Below are positions 28,517-39,994 of a stretch of DNA of 64,000 nucleotides, piece after piece. Below the pieces are notes generated by a model. It made no database searches. It worked only from the letters and a program-made list of their open reading frames with translations, and was not told the origin of the DNA. Both the position numbers and the translations under genes were made by a program. Every line of letters begins with the position of its first letter. Within the stretch, counting starts at the first letter, position 1. Source of the stretch: Trebonia sp963785645 (lineage in GTDB: Bacteria > Actinomycetota > Actinomycetes > Streptosporangiales > Streptosporangiaceae); the NCBI GenBank assembly GCA_963785645.1, contig CAWAWG010000005.1:62001-126000 (forward strand), in the 5' to 3' direction.

Positions 28517-29428
28517 TCAGAGTTCGCGGGCGGCTTCCTGCATGGTGCGCAGCAGCCAGCGGACCGCCGGGTCGTCGCTCCGGCTCGGGTGCCAGTAGGC
28601 GGCCTCGACCAGTTCCACCAGACCGAACGGCGGCTCGAGCACGGCCAGTTTCGCGGCGCTGGTCGCGAGCCGCGCCATCCGCTCCGGCATGATCGCGACC
28701 ATGTTGGTCCCCGGCAGCACGAACGGCACCGGTAGCCAGCCGACGACGGTTATCCGGGTCGGCGGCGCGATGCCGAGCTCATCGAGCACCCGGTCCACCG
28801 GGGTGTGCGAGCCGGGCGCGAATGTGGGCGCGACGTGCGGCATCCGCACGAGGTCGTCCAGGCTCAGCACCGTGTCGCGGCCCAGCCCGGTCGCAGCCGG
28901 GTCCACCACGCAGACGAAGCGGTCGCGGAACAGTTCGACCCGCCTGCCCGGGAAGTCGTAGCCGACCGGCCCGATCAGCAGGTCATCGGTGGACAGCACG
29001 TGCGGGGCGTGCGGCAGGGCGGCGGGCAGCGGGTGCATATTCAGCCGGATCGCCGGCGCCTCGCAGTTGACCAGGCGCAGCAGCGGGTCGGCGAGAATCG
29101 ACACGGCGTAGTCGGAGGCGGCGATGGAGAACTCGCGGTCGGATTCGGCCGGATCAAAGCGCGGGGAGCGCTGCATGGTCGCCTCAAGCTGCCGCAGCGC
29201 CTCGCGGACGGCGGGAAGCAACTGCTCGCCGAACACCGTCCGCTGGTAGCCGCGTCCCTCGCGTTCGAGCAGTTCATCGCCGAAGTGACGGCGCAGCCGG
29301 GCGAGTGCGGCGGACATGGCCGGCTGGCTCATCCCGATCCGCTCGCCGGCCCGGGTCAGGTTCCTGTCCTCAAGGAGCGCGCCGAGTGAGAGCAGCAGGT
29401 TGAGGTCAATGTCCAGGTCTTCGGCCAC
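28517..29428 (-). CDS. LysR family regulator, NodD-like
   Basis: Transcription factor of 303 residues. HTH at about residues 17-65 (LEDRNLTRAGERIGMSQPAM, ALARLRRHFGDELLEREG), effector domain from about 90. The GTG at 29428 follows GAGGAAGGA by about eight bases; an upstream ATG at 29572 would add a Cys-rich tail not seen in the family. It is transcribed divergently from a paralogue (29624) with which it shares most of the HTH and the D-DLLIGP/D-DALIGP region. Likely controls the neighbouring catabolic genes. Confidence 0.88.
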   Translation of the reverse strand: MAEDLDIDLNLLLSLGALLEDRNLTRAGERIGMSQPAMSAALARLRRHFGDELLEREGRGYQRTVFGEQLLPAVREALRQLEATMQRSPRFDPAESDREFSIAASDYAVSILADPLLRLVNCEAPAIRLNMHPLPAALPHAPHVLSTDDLLIGPVGYDFPGRRVELFRDRFVCVVDPAATGLGRDTVLSLDDLVRMPHVAPTFAPGSHTPVDRVLDELGIAPPTRITVVGWLPVPFVLPGTNMVAIMPERMARLATSAAKLAVLEPPFGLVELVEAAYWHPSRSDDPAVRWLLRTMQEAAREL

Positions 29429-29623
29429 CCGCGGTCCTTCCTCTTCCTGAACTTCCCCCTCCTTGGCATCCGCGCGCCTCTCCCCGCCGCAGCATGATCC
29501 GGCGCCCGGCCACGCCCCGTCGGCGCCTGCGCAGGCGATGTGGGTGACCACCCGGCAGTTTTCTGTGACCATACTCTTGTTACCGCTTGATTAGCGGGCG
29601 GCGACCAAAGGAGGGCGGCGCGC

Positions 29624-30697
29624 ATGTCTCTTGGGGGGACCGACCTCAACCTGATGGTCGCGCTGCGCGCGCTTCTCGAGGAAGGCAACGTCACGAAGGC
29701 CGGGGCGAAGATCGGCAAGAGCCAGCCGGCCATGTCGACCGCGCTCGCCCGGCTGCGCCGCCACTACCAGGACGAACTGCTCGTCCGGGTCGGACGGGAC
29801 TACGAGCTCACCCCGTTCGCGAAGGCCCTGGTCCCGTCCGTGCAGCAGACCATGCAGTGCGTGGAGCTCGCGCTCGACACCGGGCAGCGGTTCGACCCCT
29901 TGACGAGCCGCCATGCCTTCCGTATCAACGCGAGCGACTACGCGGTCACCGTGCTCGCCGAGCCGCTGCTGCGCCGGATGGCCGAGGTCGCGCCGGGCAT
30001 CCGGCTTGACTTCGACGCCATACCCGACGACATGCACGAGTCGGACCACGGGCTGCGCAACTGCGACGCGCTGATCGGCCCGCTTGGATTCGGCTTTCCC
30101 GGCTCGCAGGCGCCGCTGTTCCGCGACCGGTTCGTGTGCGTGGTCGACCCAGGCAACTCTCGCCTGGCGGACGGGCGGCTCACCCTGGCCGACCTGTCGG
30201 TGCTGCCGCACGCGGTGCGCAACGGCGGGCGCACGCACGTCTCGCCCGCCGACCGGGTCATGGACGAGCTTTGCGTACGGCGGCAGGTCCAGGTGACGGC
30301 CGTCGGCTTCCTTCAGCTTCCGTTCCTCATCGCGCGGACCGATCTCGTCGCCGTCATCCCCGAGCGGCTGGCCCTGCGGGTCGCGGTCCCGCTTGGGCTT
30401 GCGATGGTCGAGCCGCCGTTCGGGCGGGTGGAGCTGATCGAGACCCTCTGGTGGCATCCCGACCGGGCGTCAACGCCGGAGCACGCCTGGCTGCGCCGCA
30501 CCCTGACCGAGGCCGCCGCATCGCTGTCCCCGGTCGCGGCCGACTTCCCGGTGTCCCGCCCGCTTCCACCGGCACCGGCACCGGCGCTCGCCGCGCGCAT
30601 ACCTGGCATTCGGAGAGGCGATCGCCGGGGGAATGACCCAGGTGCTGCCCGGATGCTTCCATGGAGTCCGTGCCCACCATTCCCCGCAGGGTCGTGA
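29624..30697 (+). CDS. LysR family regulator, NodD-like paralogue
   Basis: HTH near the N-terminus (GNVTKAGAKIGKSQPAMSTA, LARLRRHYQDELLVRVGRDY), effector-binding domain with ASDYAVTVLAEPLLRR and RDRFVCVVDPGN. AAAGGAGG lies upstream of the ATG. The usual end is near LRRTLTEAAASLSP; a further 50 Pro/Arg-rich residues follow, and the final 37 bases overlap the next gene start, so the end may be affected by an indel. It faces its paralogue across about 195 bases that must hold both promoters. Confidence 0.85.
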   Translation: MSLGGTDLNLMVALRALLEEGNVTKAGAKIGKSQPAMSTALARLRRHYQDELLVRVGRDYELTPFAKALVPSVQQTMQCVELALDTGQRFDPLTSRHAFRINASDYAVTVLAEPLLRRMAEVAPGIRLDFDAIPDDMHESDHGLRNCDALIGPLGFGFPGSQAPLFRDRFVCVVDPGNSRLADGRLTLADLSVLPHAVRNGGRTHVSPADRVMDELCVRRQVQVTAVGFLQLPFLIARTDLVAVIPERLALRVAVPLGLAMVEPPFGRVELIETLWWHPDRASTPEHAWLRRTLTEAAASLSPVAADFPVSRPLPPAPAPALAARIPGIRRGDRRGNDPGAARMLPWSPCPPFPAGS

Positions 30698-31309
30698 CCG
30701 GCCATGATGTCCGCGGTGTGTCCATCTTCGCGGCCGACGGGCCGGTGCCCGTCGTGCGAACCGCGCCGGACGGAGCGTTCTTCTACGAGATCTGGTCGAC
30801 GGACGCGACGCCGGCCCCGATCGATACAGAACCGATCAACACAGCACCGGATCAACACAGCACCGGACAACACGGCACCGGCCGGCCGACGGCTGACCGG
30901 CCCGGGCCCGCACGACCCGGGCTGGCCCGATCCGACGCTCGGCCCGCTGGCCGTGCCGCCGGCGCCGGGCGGAACCAAGATCAGGATCAACGAGTTCCCG
31001 CCGGGCGTCGTCTCGCCCGTGCACCGCACGCAGTCCGTGGACTACGCGATCGTGCTGTCCGGCGAGGTCGTCCTCGTACTCGACGATGCGGAGACGACCC
31101 TGCGGGCCGGGGATGTCGTCGTGCAGCGCGGTACTAACCACCGCTGGGAGAACCGGTCATCGCAGCCGGCCCGGATGGCGTTCGTTCTCATCGACGGGGC
31201 GTTCACACCCGGCTTGCTTGCGACCTTGGGCGCCGGCGTCCTTGGCGGCCTGCTGCACGACCCGATGCACGCCGCCGAGGAGGACACGGCGGACGATCGT
31301 CAGGGATGA
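30661..31309 (+). CDS. Cupin-domain protein (frameshifted in a small repeat)
   Basis: A single-domain beta-barrel protein. The first frame gives RRVVTGHDVRGVSIFAADG and FFYEIWSTD; the second gives KIRINEFPPG, the cupin motifs SPVHRTQSVDYAIVLSGEV and GDVVVQRGTNHRWENRS, and a short tail. The break lies in an array of 15-base units (30820-30881) encoding IDTEP, INTAP, INTAP, DNTAP; one surplus G at about 30849-30850 disturbs the frame. Restored length is 215 residues. Related cupins sit beside SDR and decarboxylase genes in aromatic catabolic clusters, as here. GTG 30670 is an alternative start. Confidence 0.78.
30820..30881. repeat. 15/16-base tandem repeat inside cupin gene
   Basis: Four units: ATCGATACAGAACCG (15), ATCAACACAGCACCGG twice (16 each) and ACAACACGGCACCGG (15). 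The extra G in one 16-base unit shifts the reading frame. Confidence 0.8.
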
Positions 31310-31485
31310 TGGACGTTTAGGCACATTAGGGTGCCCAAATGTCCACTGTCTGCGGTACCGGGACGCCCGAGGGGCAGGGCGCCCGAACTGGGCCCTTAGC
31401 CTCCCGGCGGTTTGGCGCGGCAGCGTGCTCAGCAAGCCGCGCTCTGTTCCGGCTGGCCGATTCCCGCTGATCGTGAGGGGACGAG

Positions 31486-32277
31486 ATGGATTACGGACTT
31501 GCCGGACGGACGATTGTCGTCACCGGGGCCGCGCGCGGCCAGGGTGCTGCCGAGGCGGAGATCCTCGTCCGCGACGGGGCGCGGGTCATCGGCGCCGACC
31601 TGCTCGACGACGAGGGCAAAGCCCTGTCGCGGCGGCTGACGGCGCTCGGGCCGGGGACGATGGAGTACCGGCACCTTGACGTGTCGAGCGAGTCCGCGTG
31701 GGCCGACCTCGCGGAGCACCTGGCCGGCCACCTCGTCCACGGTCTGGTCAACAACGCCGGCGTCCCCTATCGCAGGCGGCTGATGGACATGGACGTCGAC
31801 GGGTGGGACCGGGTGATCGCCGTCAACCTGACCGGCACCATGCTCGGCCTGCGGACGCTGGTCCCGCTGATGCCGGAGCACGGCGGCGCCTCCATCGTCA
31901 ACATCGGCTCGATCGCCGGACTGCACGCCCACCACGCGCTCGCCTACACCGTTTCAAAGTGGGGCCAGCGCGGGCTGTCGAAGGTCGCCGCACTCGAACT
32001 GGCACCGCGCGGCATCCGGGTGAACACGGTCCACCCCGGCCCGATCGACACCCCGATATCGGCGGGTGCGGACCCGGTGTTCCTGCGGGCGACCGTCGAG
32101 CAGACTCTGCTCGGCCGCGCGGGGCGCGCGGACGAGGTCGCCAACATGGTGGTCTTTCTGCTGTCCGACCTTGCCTCGTACATCACCGGCGCGGAGATCC
32201 CGGTGGACGGCGGACACACCGCGCACGGCGGCACCAAGCCGATCGTGGACGCCCTGGCCCGCGCCCACCACCGCTGA
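31486..32277 (+). CDS. Short-chain dehydrogenase/reductase
   Basis: Classical SDR of 263 residues: cofactor motif TGAARGQG (about 14-21), NNAG, catalytic Ser in NIGSIAGLHAHHALAYTVSK with the YxxxK pair, and the GPIDTPI/GHTAHGG ends. ADLLDDEG after the second strand has an acidic residue favouring NAD(H). It follows the cupin by 176 bases on the same strand. Overall closest in look to 3-alpha-hydroxysteroid or cyclohexanol dehydrogenase-type SDRs; the substrate is unknown. Confidence 0.9.
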   Translation: MDYGLAGRTIVVTGAARGQGAAEAEILVRDGARVIGADLLDDEGKALSRRLTALGPGTMEYRHLDVSSESAWADLAEHLAGHLVHGLVNNAGVPYRRRLMDMDVDGWDRVIAVNLTGTMLGLRTLVPLMPEHGGASIVNIGSIAGLHAHHALAYTVSKWGQRGLSKVAALELAPRGIRVNTVHPGPIDTPISAGADPVFLRATVEQTLLGRAGRADEVANMVVFLLSDLASYITGAEIPVDGGHTAHGGTKPIVDALARAHHR

Positions 32278-32294
32278 TACGGCCCCGCCCGCTA

Positions 32295-32792
32295 ATGCTG
32301 GAGAACGCCGGCGTCTACACGCAGCCGGAGGGCCAGCCCGCCAAGGACACGACGTTCGACGTGACGATCGCGCACGACACCGACTCGGCACTGTCCTTCA
32401 GCGACATCGGCCTGGCGGGAAACTTCTACAACGGCATGCGCGGCGACCTGAACCTGGTCCTGAGGTTCAATGCCAGCCAGCTGGCCAGCGTCATCACCGC
32501 CACCCTCGCCGAGCACAGCGTCGCCGCGATCACGTCGGCCAACTGGCAGCAGCTCGGCGCGGTCACCAACACCCCGCAGGCAGCGGTCAACAACGGCGTG
32601 ATCGTATCCCTGGCCGACGGCAGCACGTGGACGGTGACCGGTACCTCGTACCTGACCGCGCTCTCGCTCGACGCGACGTCCGCCGTCGCCGCGCGGCCCG
32701 GGAGAAGGGTCACGATGACGGTCGGTGGCGAGGAGACGGCCATCACTCCCGGCGCCAGTTACGCCGGCGCCATCGTCATCACCGCCGTCTGA
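32295..32792 (+). CDS. Uncharacterised beta-rich protein
   Basis: A 165-residue protein that I do not recognise. It alternates hydrophobic and small polar residues (FDVTIAHDTDSALSFSDIG, LNLVLRFNASQLASVITATL, STWTVTGTSYLTALSLDATS, GASYAGAIVITAV), suggesting beta-sheet; there is no signal peptide, Cys or membrane helix. Codon bias is that of a real gene. No ribosome site precedes ATG 32295, 17 bases after the SDR stop, so coupling to the SDR or a lost N-terminal part are both possible. Confidence 0.5.
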   Translation: MLENAGVYTQPEGQPAKDTTFDVTIAHDTDSALSFSDIGLAGNFYNGMRGDLNLVLRFNASQLASVITATLAEHSVAAITSANWQQLGAVTNTPQAAVNNGVIVSLADGSTWTVTGTSYLTALSLDATSAVAARPGRRVTMTVGGEETAITPGASYAGAIVITAV

Positions 32793-32824
32793 GTCACTGC
32801 CGGGATCGGGCGGAGCCGCGGACC

Positions 32825-32837
32825 CGTTCGGGATAAT
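32825..32837. repeat. CGTTCGGGATAAT element
   Basis: One copy of the conserved tail of the 3'-flank hairpin family, about 30 bases after the 165-residue gene and 93 bases from the end of the lipase remnant. A clear stem is not evident at this copy. Confidence 0.4.
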
Positions 32838-32929
32838 GCCGATCGTCTTCCCGGACGGGTGCGGCCTTGTCCCCGGGTACGGGTCTGCTGGCGGGCGCTG
32901 CCCGGTACCGGGCAGCGCCCGGGCGGCCG

Positions 32930-33289
32930 TTAGATGCTCGGTACCGGGCCGATGGGGCCGGTAAGCGCCAGGACAACCAGGCAGGGCACGGTCACCGGGG
33001 CCGACGGGTCCAGTGCGTTGAGCATGTCCGCAAGCGCGATGGGGTCGGCGGCGATCTCCAGGTGGTCGCTGCCGTCCAGGGCGCACTGGCTCTGCACGGT
33101 GATGTTGGTGACGTTGGTCGCGGCCGGGAGGAACGCGTTGGTGTACGGCGTGACAACCTCGTCGTCGACGCTCTCGATCACGGTGTACCGCACGCCGGGA
33201 ACCGTCGGCGTATCGTCGCCGCCCGGCCCGGCACTCGACCTCAGCGCCGGGAGCCCTCGTTGGCGGCGGGCTCCCGGCGGTAACGTCAC
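32930..33289 (-). pseudogene. C-terminal fragment of a secreted lipase
   Basis: Only about 80 residues are lipase-like: GVRYTVIESVDDEVVTPYTN with the catalytic Asp, then VQSQCALDGSDHLEIAADPI with the catalytic His, and LADMLNALDPSAPV. This is the C-terminal third of actinobacterial class-2 lipases (PF01674). The nucleophile-Ser half and signal peptide are absent; upstream there is only an Arg/Pro-rich stretch, then the phospholipase gene. No start signal is evident at GTG 33289. I interpret it as a deletion remnant, or a gene whose 5' part lies out of frame beyond recognition. Confidence 0.7.
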
Positions 33290-33302
33290 CGGAGCGGCAA
33301 CA

Positions 33303-34808
33303 TCAGGAATCCGGGCGCTGGTCTGGGTCCTGGACGGTCAGGGCGGTGGCGCCGACGGCGGGCGAAGCGGCCCCCGGGGGCGGGCGCAGGTCGGGATCCT
33401 GAATCACTGGTCCGGCGCCATCGGCCGTCGCGGCGGTGCTGTCAGCGGCAGTGTTGTCAGCGGCGGGGCGAGGAGACAGGGAGTATCGGGCGAAGAGTTC
33501 GTCACGGATCGCCGCTAGGTGGGAGACCTGCCCGGCGGACGGTCCGGCGCTGCCGGAGACCGGGACGATGACGCCGGCCAGGACGTCGTCGGTGCGCGGG
33601 GTCGTCAGCGTGAGGACGTCGCCGAAGCCGGGCGCGGCCGCGTCGCGGGCGGTGAGCGGCTGCAGGTTCCAGCGCTGCTCGATCGTCTTCAGGATGGAGG
33701 TGTGGTCGAGCGGCACCGACCCGGCGGGCACCCGGTAGACCGTTCCCGGGGCGATCAGCGGCGAGATGAGCAGCGTGGGGACCCGGACGCCGAAGCGGTC
33801 GAAGCCGAAGCCGAACTCGCCCGCGGTGTTGTCCGGCGGGGTCGCCCCCCAGGGCGGCGGCACGTGGTCGTAGCAGCCGCCGTGCTCGTCGTAGGTGAGC
33901 ACGAACAGCGTCTGCTCCCAGCCGGGTCCCGACCGCAGCGCCTCGTAGCTGTCGTGGATGAGCTGCTCGCCGAGTGCCACGTCGTAGTTGGGGTGCTGGC
34001 TGTTGCCCGTGGACGACCAGCTCGGCTCGAGGAACGTGAACGCGGGCAGCGTGCCGGCCGCGGCGGCGGCCTGGAAGTCCGTGAACAGGCCGAAGTGCGA
34101 GGGGTCGGCGTTGGTGATGTCCGGGAAGTCCGCCTTGGTGAGCGGCTGCTCGTCGTAACCGAACACCATCCAGCTCACGCCCGCGTTCGTGAGCGTGCCG
34201 AAGATGGACGGGCAGGTGTATGTCTTGGTCTTGTCGTCCATGTGCCCCTGGCTGGTGCCCGCCAGGGCAAACGCGCGGTTGGGCAGCGTCTCTGTCGGCG
34301 CCGAGGCGAACCAGTGGTCGCAGACGGCATAGCCCTTGGCCAGCGCCGACAGGACGGGCAGCGTCTGGGGGGTAAAGCAGCCCATGATCCAGTCGGCCGT
34401 GGTGCCCGGTACGATGGTCCACTTGTCGGTGGTCTCCCAGCCGATCGTGTACGCGAAGTCCTTCACGAACCCCTGCATGGTGGCCGGGGTACCGGACGCC
34501 GGGGCGGTGTCTGAGCTCCAGAGCTGGTCGTTAGTCGCCTGGTAGCCTTCGCCGGGGTCAGCGCCCGGCATAAAGTAGGCGTTCGGCGTGGACGGCGTTA
34601 TCTGGTAGACGTTCACCGGGTCGCCGTTGGCGTCCGGGTTCGACTCGTTTCCCGTCAGCCCCTCGAACGGCTGACCCGACGGCGACACGTTGCCCGAGTC
34701 CGCGTACAGGTAGCCGAGCAAGTGGTCGAACGAGCGGTTCTCAAGCATCAGGACCACGACATGATTGATCCCGGCCAGGCCGGTCCCGGCCCCAGCAGAC
34801 GTCGTCAT
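33303..34808 (-). CDS. Phospholipase C / acid phosphatase-type phosphoesterase
   Basis: Alkaline-phosphatase-superfamily esterase of the PLC/AcpA family, cleaving phosphate esters such as phosphatidylcholine. The metal-binding start VVVLMLENRSFDHLLGYL, then FTFLEPSW, and LTYDEHGGCYDHVPPP with its DEHGG metal site, are unmistakable. ATG 34808 has GAGGAAGG seven bases upstream. No signal peptide or Tat motif is seen at that start, unlike secreted mycobacterial PLCs, so it may be intracellular. The final 60 residues are Ala/Pro-rich. It is 501 residues; a lipase remnant lies directly downstream. Confidence 0.9.
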   Translation of the reverse strand: MTTSAGAGTGLAGINHVVVLMLENRSFDHLLGYLYADSGNVSPSGQPFEGLTGNESNPDANGDPVNVYQITPSTPNAYFMPGADPGEGYQATNDQLWSSDTAPASGTPATMQGFVKDFAYTIGWETTDKWTIVPGTTADWIMGCFTPQTLPVLSALAKGYAVCDHWFASAPTETLPNRAFALAGTSQGHMDDKTKTYTCPSIFGTLTNAGVSWMVFGYDEQPLTKADFPDITNADPSHFGLFTDFQAAAAAGTLPAFTFLEPSWSSTGNSQHPNYDVALGEQLIHDSYEALRSGPGWEQTLFVLTYDEHGGCYDHVPPPWGATPPDNTAGEFGFGFDRFGVRVPTLLISPLIAPGTVYRVPAGSVPLDHTSILKTIEQRWNLQPLTARDAAAPGFGDVLTLTTPRTDDVLAGVIVPVSGSAGPSAGQVSHLAAIRDELFARYSLSPRPAADNTAADSTAATADGAGPVIQDPDLRPPPGAASPAVGATALTVQDPDQRPDS

Positions 34809-34984
34809 TGCGCACCTTCCTCGGGGGACTCGGAGCACTTCAGCCGACAGGGTACGGGAACGGTTCCGCGGACACCCGGATACTGGTGTCGGCAAAGAGA
34901 ACTCTGTCGGGCAGGGACGCGAACGACAGCCCTCCGCGGGTAACGAGAGGCTTTGCCTCCCGTTACCCGCGGACGTCATGGCTT

Positions 34985-36415
34985 TCAACCGCGGCGTGAG
35001 GCGGCCTTGTGCGCCGCGGTCCTCGCCGCCTTGGCAACCTGCTTGTCCGGGTGGTGCTCACCCAGGTGGTTGAGCACCTCGACCGTGTCTGGATGCGCGC
35101 CGCGGGCCATGCCCTCGAACAGCATCTGCTCACGGCCGGCGGGGACGGCCTCCCGGAAGCTGATCGCGAGGTAGTCCGGGTCGGGGAACTCCTCGTCGAT
35201 GGCCAGGGTGAGCAGGTCGGTGGCGACCCAGGCGAGGTCCTCCGGCGTCATCTCAAGCTCCGCTGGGAGGTCCAGCGGGCCGGTGTCCTCGGCGTCGATG
35301 CCGGACAGCTGCGCGAGCGCGACCTTCGCGTAGGCGCGGACCTGCGGCACCGCGAGGTTGTCGCGCCAGGTAGCCTCGGCCGGGGCACCGATCCTGGTGA
35401 CGGCGGCCACTGCGAGCATCCGCTCGCCCGGCTCGGCCCCGGCGGCGATCTCAAGCAGCTCACGAGCGGCGGCCTCGGTGCCACGGGCCGCCGTCCACCC
35501 GTCGGCCTCCGCCTCGAACTCGGTGTCGGTCACGCCCCCCGCCATGGCGAGCAGTTCGGCCCCCGACAGCTCGGCCGCGGTCTGCGGCAGCAGCGGGATC
35601 TCCACCCCGGCCTCGACGAGCTGCTCGTGCAGGGCGGCCAGGGCGAGCGGGGTGAGCCTGACCAGTTCGTCGTCCTCGGTGACCGCGAGCGCGTCCTTGA
35701 GCTTGTCGAGCAGCAGCCTGGCAGCGTCCCCGTAGTCCTCTTCCCACTCGGCGCGGGCCTCGGCGATCTCCTCGTGCGTCTCTTCGTCGTCTTCGTCGTG
35801 GCCGCCGGCCGCGTTCTCCCAGAGCACCTCGGCGAACTCGTCGACCGTGAGCCCTTCCCTGCGGGCGAGGAAGAGCAGGATGGCCATCGCCATCCCCTGT
35901 CCGGCGAAGTCGAAGTCCTGCTCGTCCTCGTCTTCTTCGCCGTCCACGTCGGGACCGTAGAACTCAAGCGTCTCGCCGAGGACGGCCGAGAACGTCAGGG
36001 CCCACGCGCCGAATACCTGCTCATCGGCGCCGGAGGCCCAGTCGTCGGCGGTCTCGCCCGGGACGACCCGGTCCTCGTCGTCGTCATCGAAGGCCAGCCA
36101 CTCCACGCTGAGCGCGCACTCCCAGAGGAAGGCAAGCTCATCGGCGTCCACGCCAAGGGCAGCCGCGACTTCGGCCTGCCCGTCCGCGGCCAGGTCGCCG
36201 GCGTCGTCGACTTCCCTGCCCTCCTTGCCCACCCATTCGGCGAGCGCGGCGAGTTGGCGAGCCACCGGCGCGGTGCGAGCCTGGGCGGCAAGCTCGGGTA
36301 GCGGCAGCAGGCGGATCGGGGGGAGCGTGTCGGGCAGCCCGAGCGCGTCCTTAATATCGATGTCCTCATAGGAGAGGTCATCGTCGGCGACGTCATGGTC
36401 GTGGTCGTGAGCCAT
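34985..36415 (-). CDS. Acidic helical protein of unknown function, His/Asp N-terminus
   Basis: A 476-residue hypothetical protein seen in outline in many actinomycetes; I know no function. It begins MAHDHDHDVADDD (a possible metal-binding patch), is strongly acidic, and is nearly all alpha-helical, with an Asp/Glu run near residues 155-170. The last 150 residues look like HEAT/TPR-like paired helices (AARELLEIAAG, VRAYAKVALAQLSG, EVLNHLGEHHPDKQVAKAAR). No signal peptide or membrane helix, so cytoplasmic. It stands alone between the phospholipase and the repeat/terminator region. Confidence 0.7.
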   Translation of the reverse strand: MAHDHDHDVADDDLSYEDIDIKDALGLPDTLPPIRLLPLPELAAQARTAPVARQLAALAEWVGKEGREVDDAGDLAADGQAEVAAALGVDADELAFLWECALSVEWLAFDDDDEDRVVPGETADDWASGADEQVFGAWALTFSAVLGETLEFYGPDVDGEEDEDEQDFDFAGQGMAMAILLFLARREGLTVDEFAEVLWENAAGGHDEDDEETHEEIAEARAEWEEDYGDAARLLLDKLKDALAVTEDDELVRLTPLALAALHEQLVEAGVEIPLLPQTAAELSGAELLAMAGGVTDTEFEAEADGWTAARGTEAAARELLEIAAGAEPGERMLAVAAVTRIGAPAEATWRDNLAVPQVRAYAKVALAQLSGIDAEDTGPLDLPAELEMTPEDLAWVATDLLTLAIDEEFPDPDYLAISFREAVPAGREQMLFEGMARGAHPDTVEVLNHLGEHHPDKQVAKAARTAAHKAASRRG

Positions 36416-36487
36416 GCCCCGAGCCTACTGGCAGGTGGTCCGGTTGTGGGCCACACCGTGACCAACTACGGGGTAAGTCCAAACCGT

Positions 36488-36643
36488 AAGGTCAAGACCA
36501 AAGTCAACGTCAAGATCAAAGTCAAGACCAAAGACGAGATCAAGACCAAGACCAAAGTCAAGACCAAGACCAAGACCAAGACCAAAGTCAAGATCAAGAC
36601 CAAAGACAAGATCAAGACCAAAGACAAGATCAAGACCAAAGAC
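36488..36643. repeat. Hexanucleotide tandem repeat, 26 units
   Basis: Degenerate six-base units (AAGACC, AAAGTC, AAGATC, AAAGAC) run without interruption for 156 bases at about 40% GC in a 70% GC region. Read on the plus strand they encode alternating lysines (K-T/V/I/D); on the minus strand alternating leucines. An open frame at 36395-36748 (plus) spans it but has no other protein features. It separates the 476-residue gene from the acnA side. Confidence 0.85.
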
Positions 36644-36657
36644 GGGGTAGCCGGACT

Positions 36658-36714
36658 CGATGGGCAGATTCCCGCCGCCTCGTCCTCCGGAAGGGCGGCG
36701 GGAATCTCCCATCG
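36658..36714. terminator. Large bidirectional hairpin
   Basis: A 22-base arm (36658-36679, begins CGATGGG, ends CCGCCGCC) pairs with a 21-base arm (36694-36714) with one bulged base and a 14-base loop. It lies beside the hexamer repeat in the 540-base gap between the acidic protein gene and acnA. Confidence 0.75.
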
Positions 36715-36873
36715 GCCCCGGCTTCGCCTGGGGCTCCGCGAAAAATAAAGCGCCTTAGTACTGACGGCCTCCGGCCTGTCATCCGGGGGCTCGCGCAAGG
36801 CCTCAGGAGTGCATTACCTCGCCTTCGGCGTCGGGCTGCCGCTTACGCTGTGGGTCGGGCTCGCTTCGGCGTC

Positions 36874-36901
36874 GGGCCTGGCAGGGGCTAGCGCCAGGCC
36901 C
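36874..36901 (-). terminator. acnA terminator hairpin
   Basis: GGGCCTGGC (36874-36882) pairs with GCCAGGCCC (36893-36901) around a ten-base loop, 53 bases beyond the acnA stop on the minus strand. Flanking copies of TCGCCTTCGGCGTCGG are further short repeats. Confidence 0.65.
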
Positions 36902-36953
36902 GATGCGTCTGCGGCCTCGCCTTCGGCGTCGGTGCCATGGGGTGGGGGCTGCG

Positions 36954-39668
<2,715 letters not shown>

Positions 39669-39994
39669 CGTAGGTTGAGCCTCCTCGCCCAGTGTCATGC
39701 TGTGTGGTTGCCCGCGATTGGCTTGCGCCGCAGGAGTTCGGTGCGCCTCTGCTCCCGGGCGAAGGGCGCGAAGCACCCGGTTCGCCGTTACGCAACCAAC
39801 AGTATCTCGATATCAAGCTACCTCACCGGGTATTCCCGCCGAGAACGGGGTACCCGCACCGGGGATGCGCCGCCGCGCACAACGAAACGGGTGCGGCCGG
39901 TCCGCTCGCGTAGCCGACGGTTTTCCGTCCCTGGTCCGAACGGGAGCGTGGCTTCGCGCCATCCGTTAACGTTCACGCCGATCGTTGCCGCTCG
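39669..39994. other. Intergenic region upstream of acnA
   Basis: 326 bases between the acnA start and the Pro/Gly-rich gene stop. It should carry the acnA promoter, but I see no clear -35/-10 pair. A short inverted repeat CGGGTA/TACCCG lies near 39826-39856. No gene found. Confidence 0.5.

Noticed and set aside
36395..36748. Lys-rich 117-residue protein over the hexamer array
   Set aside because: No ribosome site or feature outside the repeat; the hairpin lies inside the frame.
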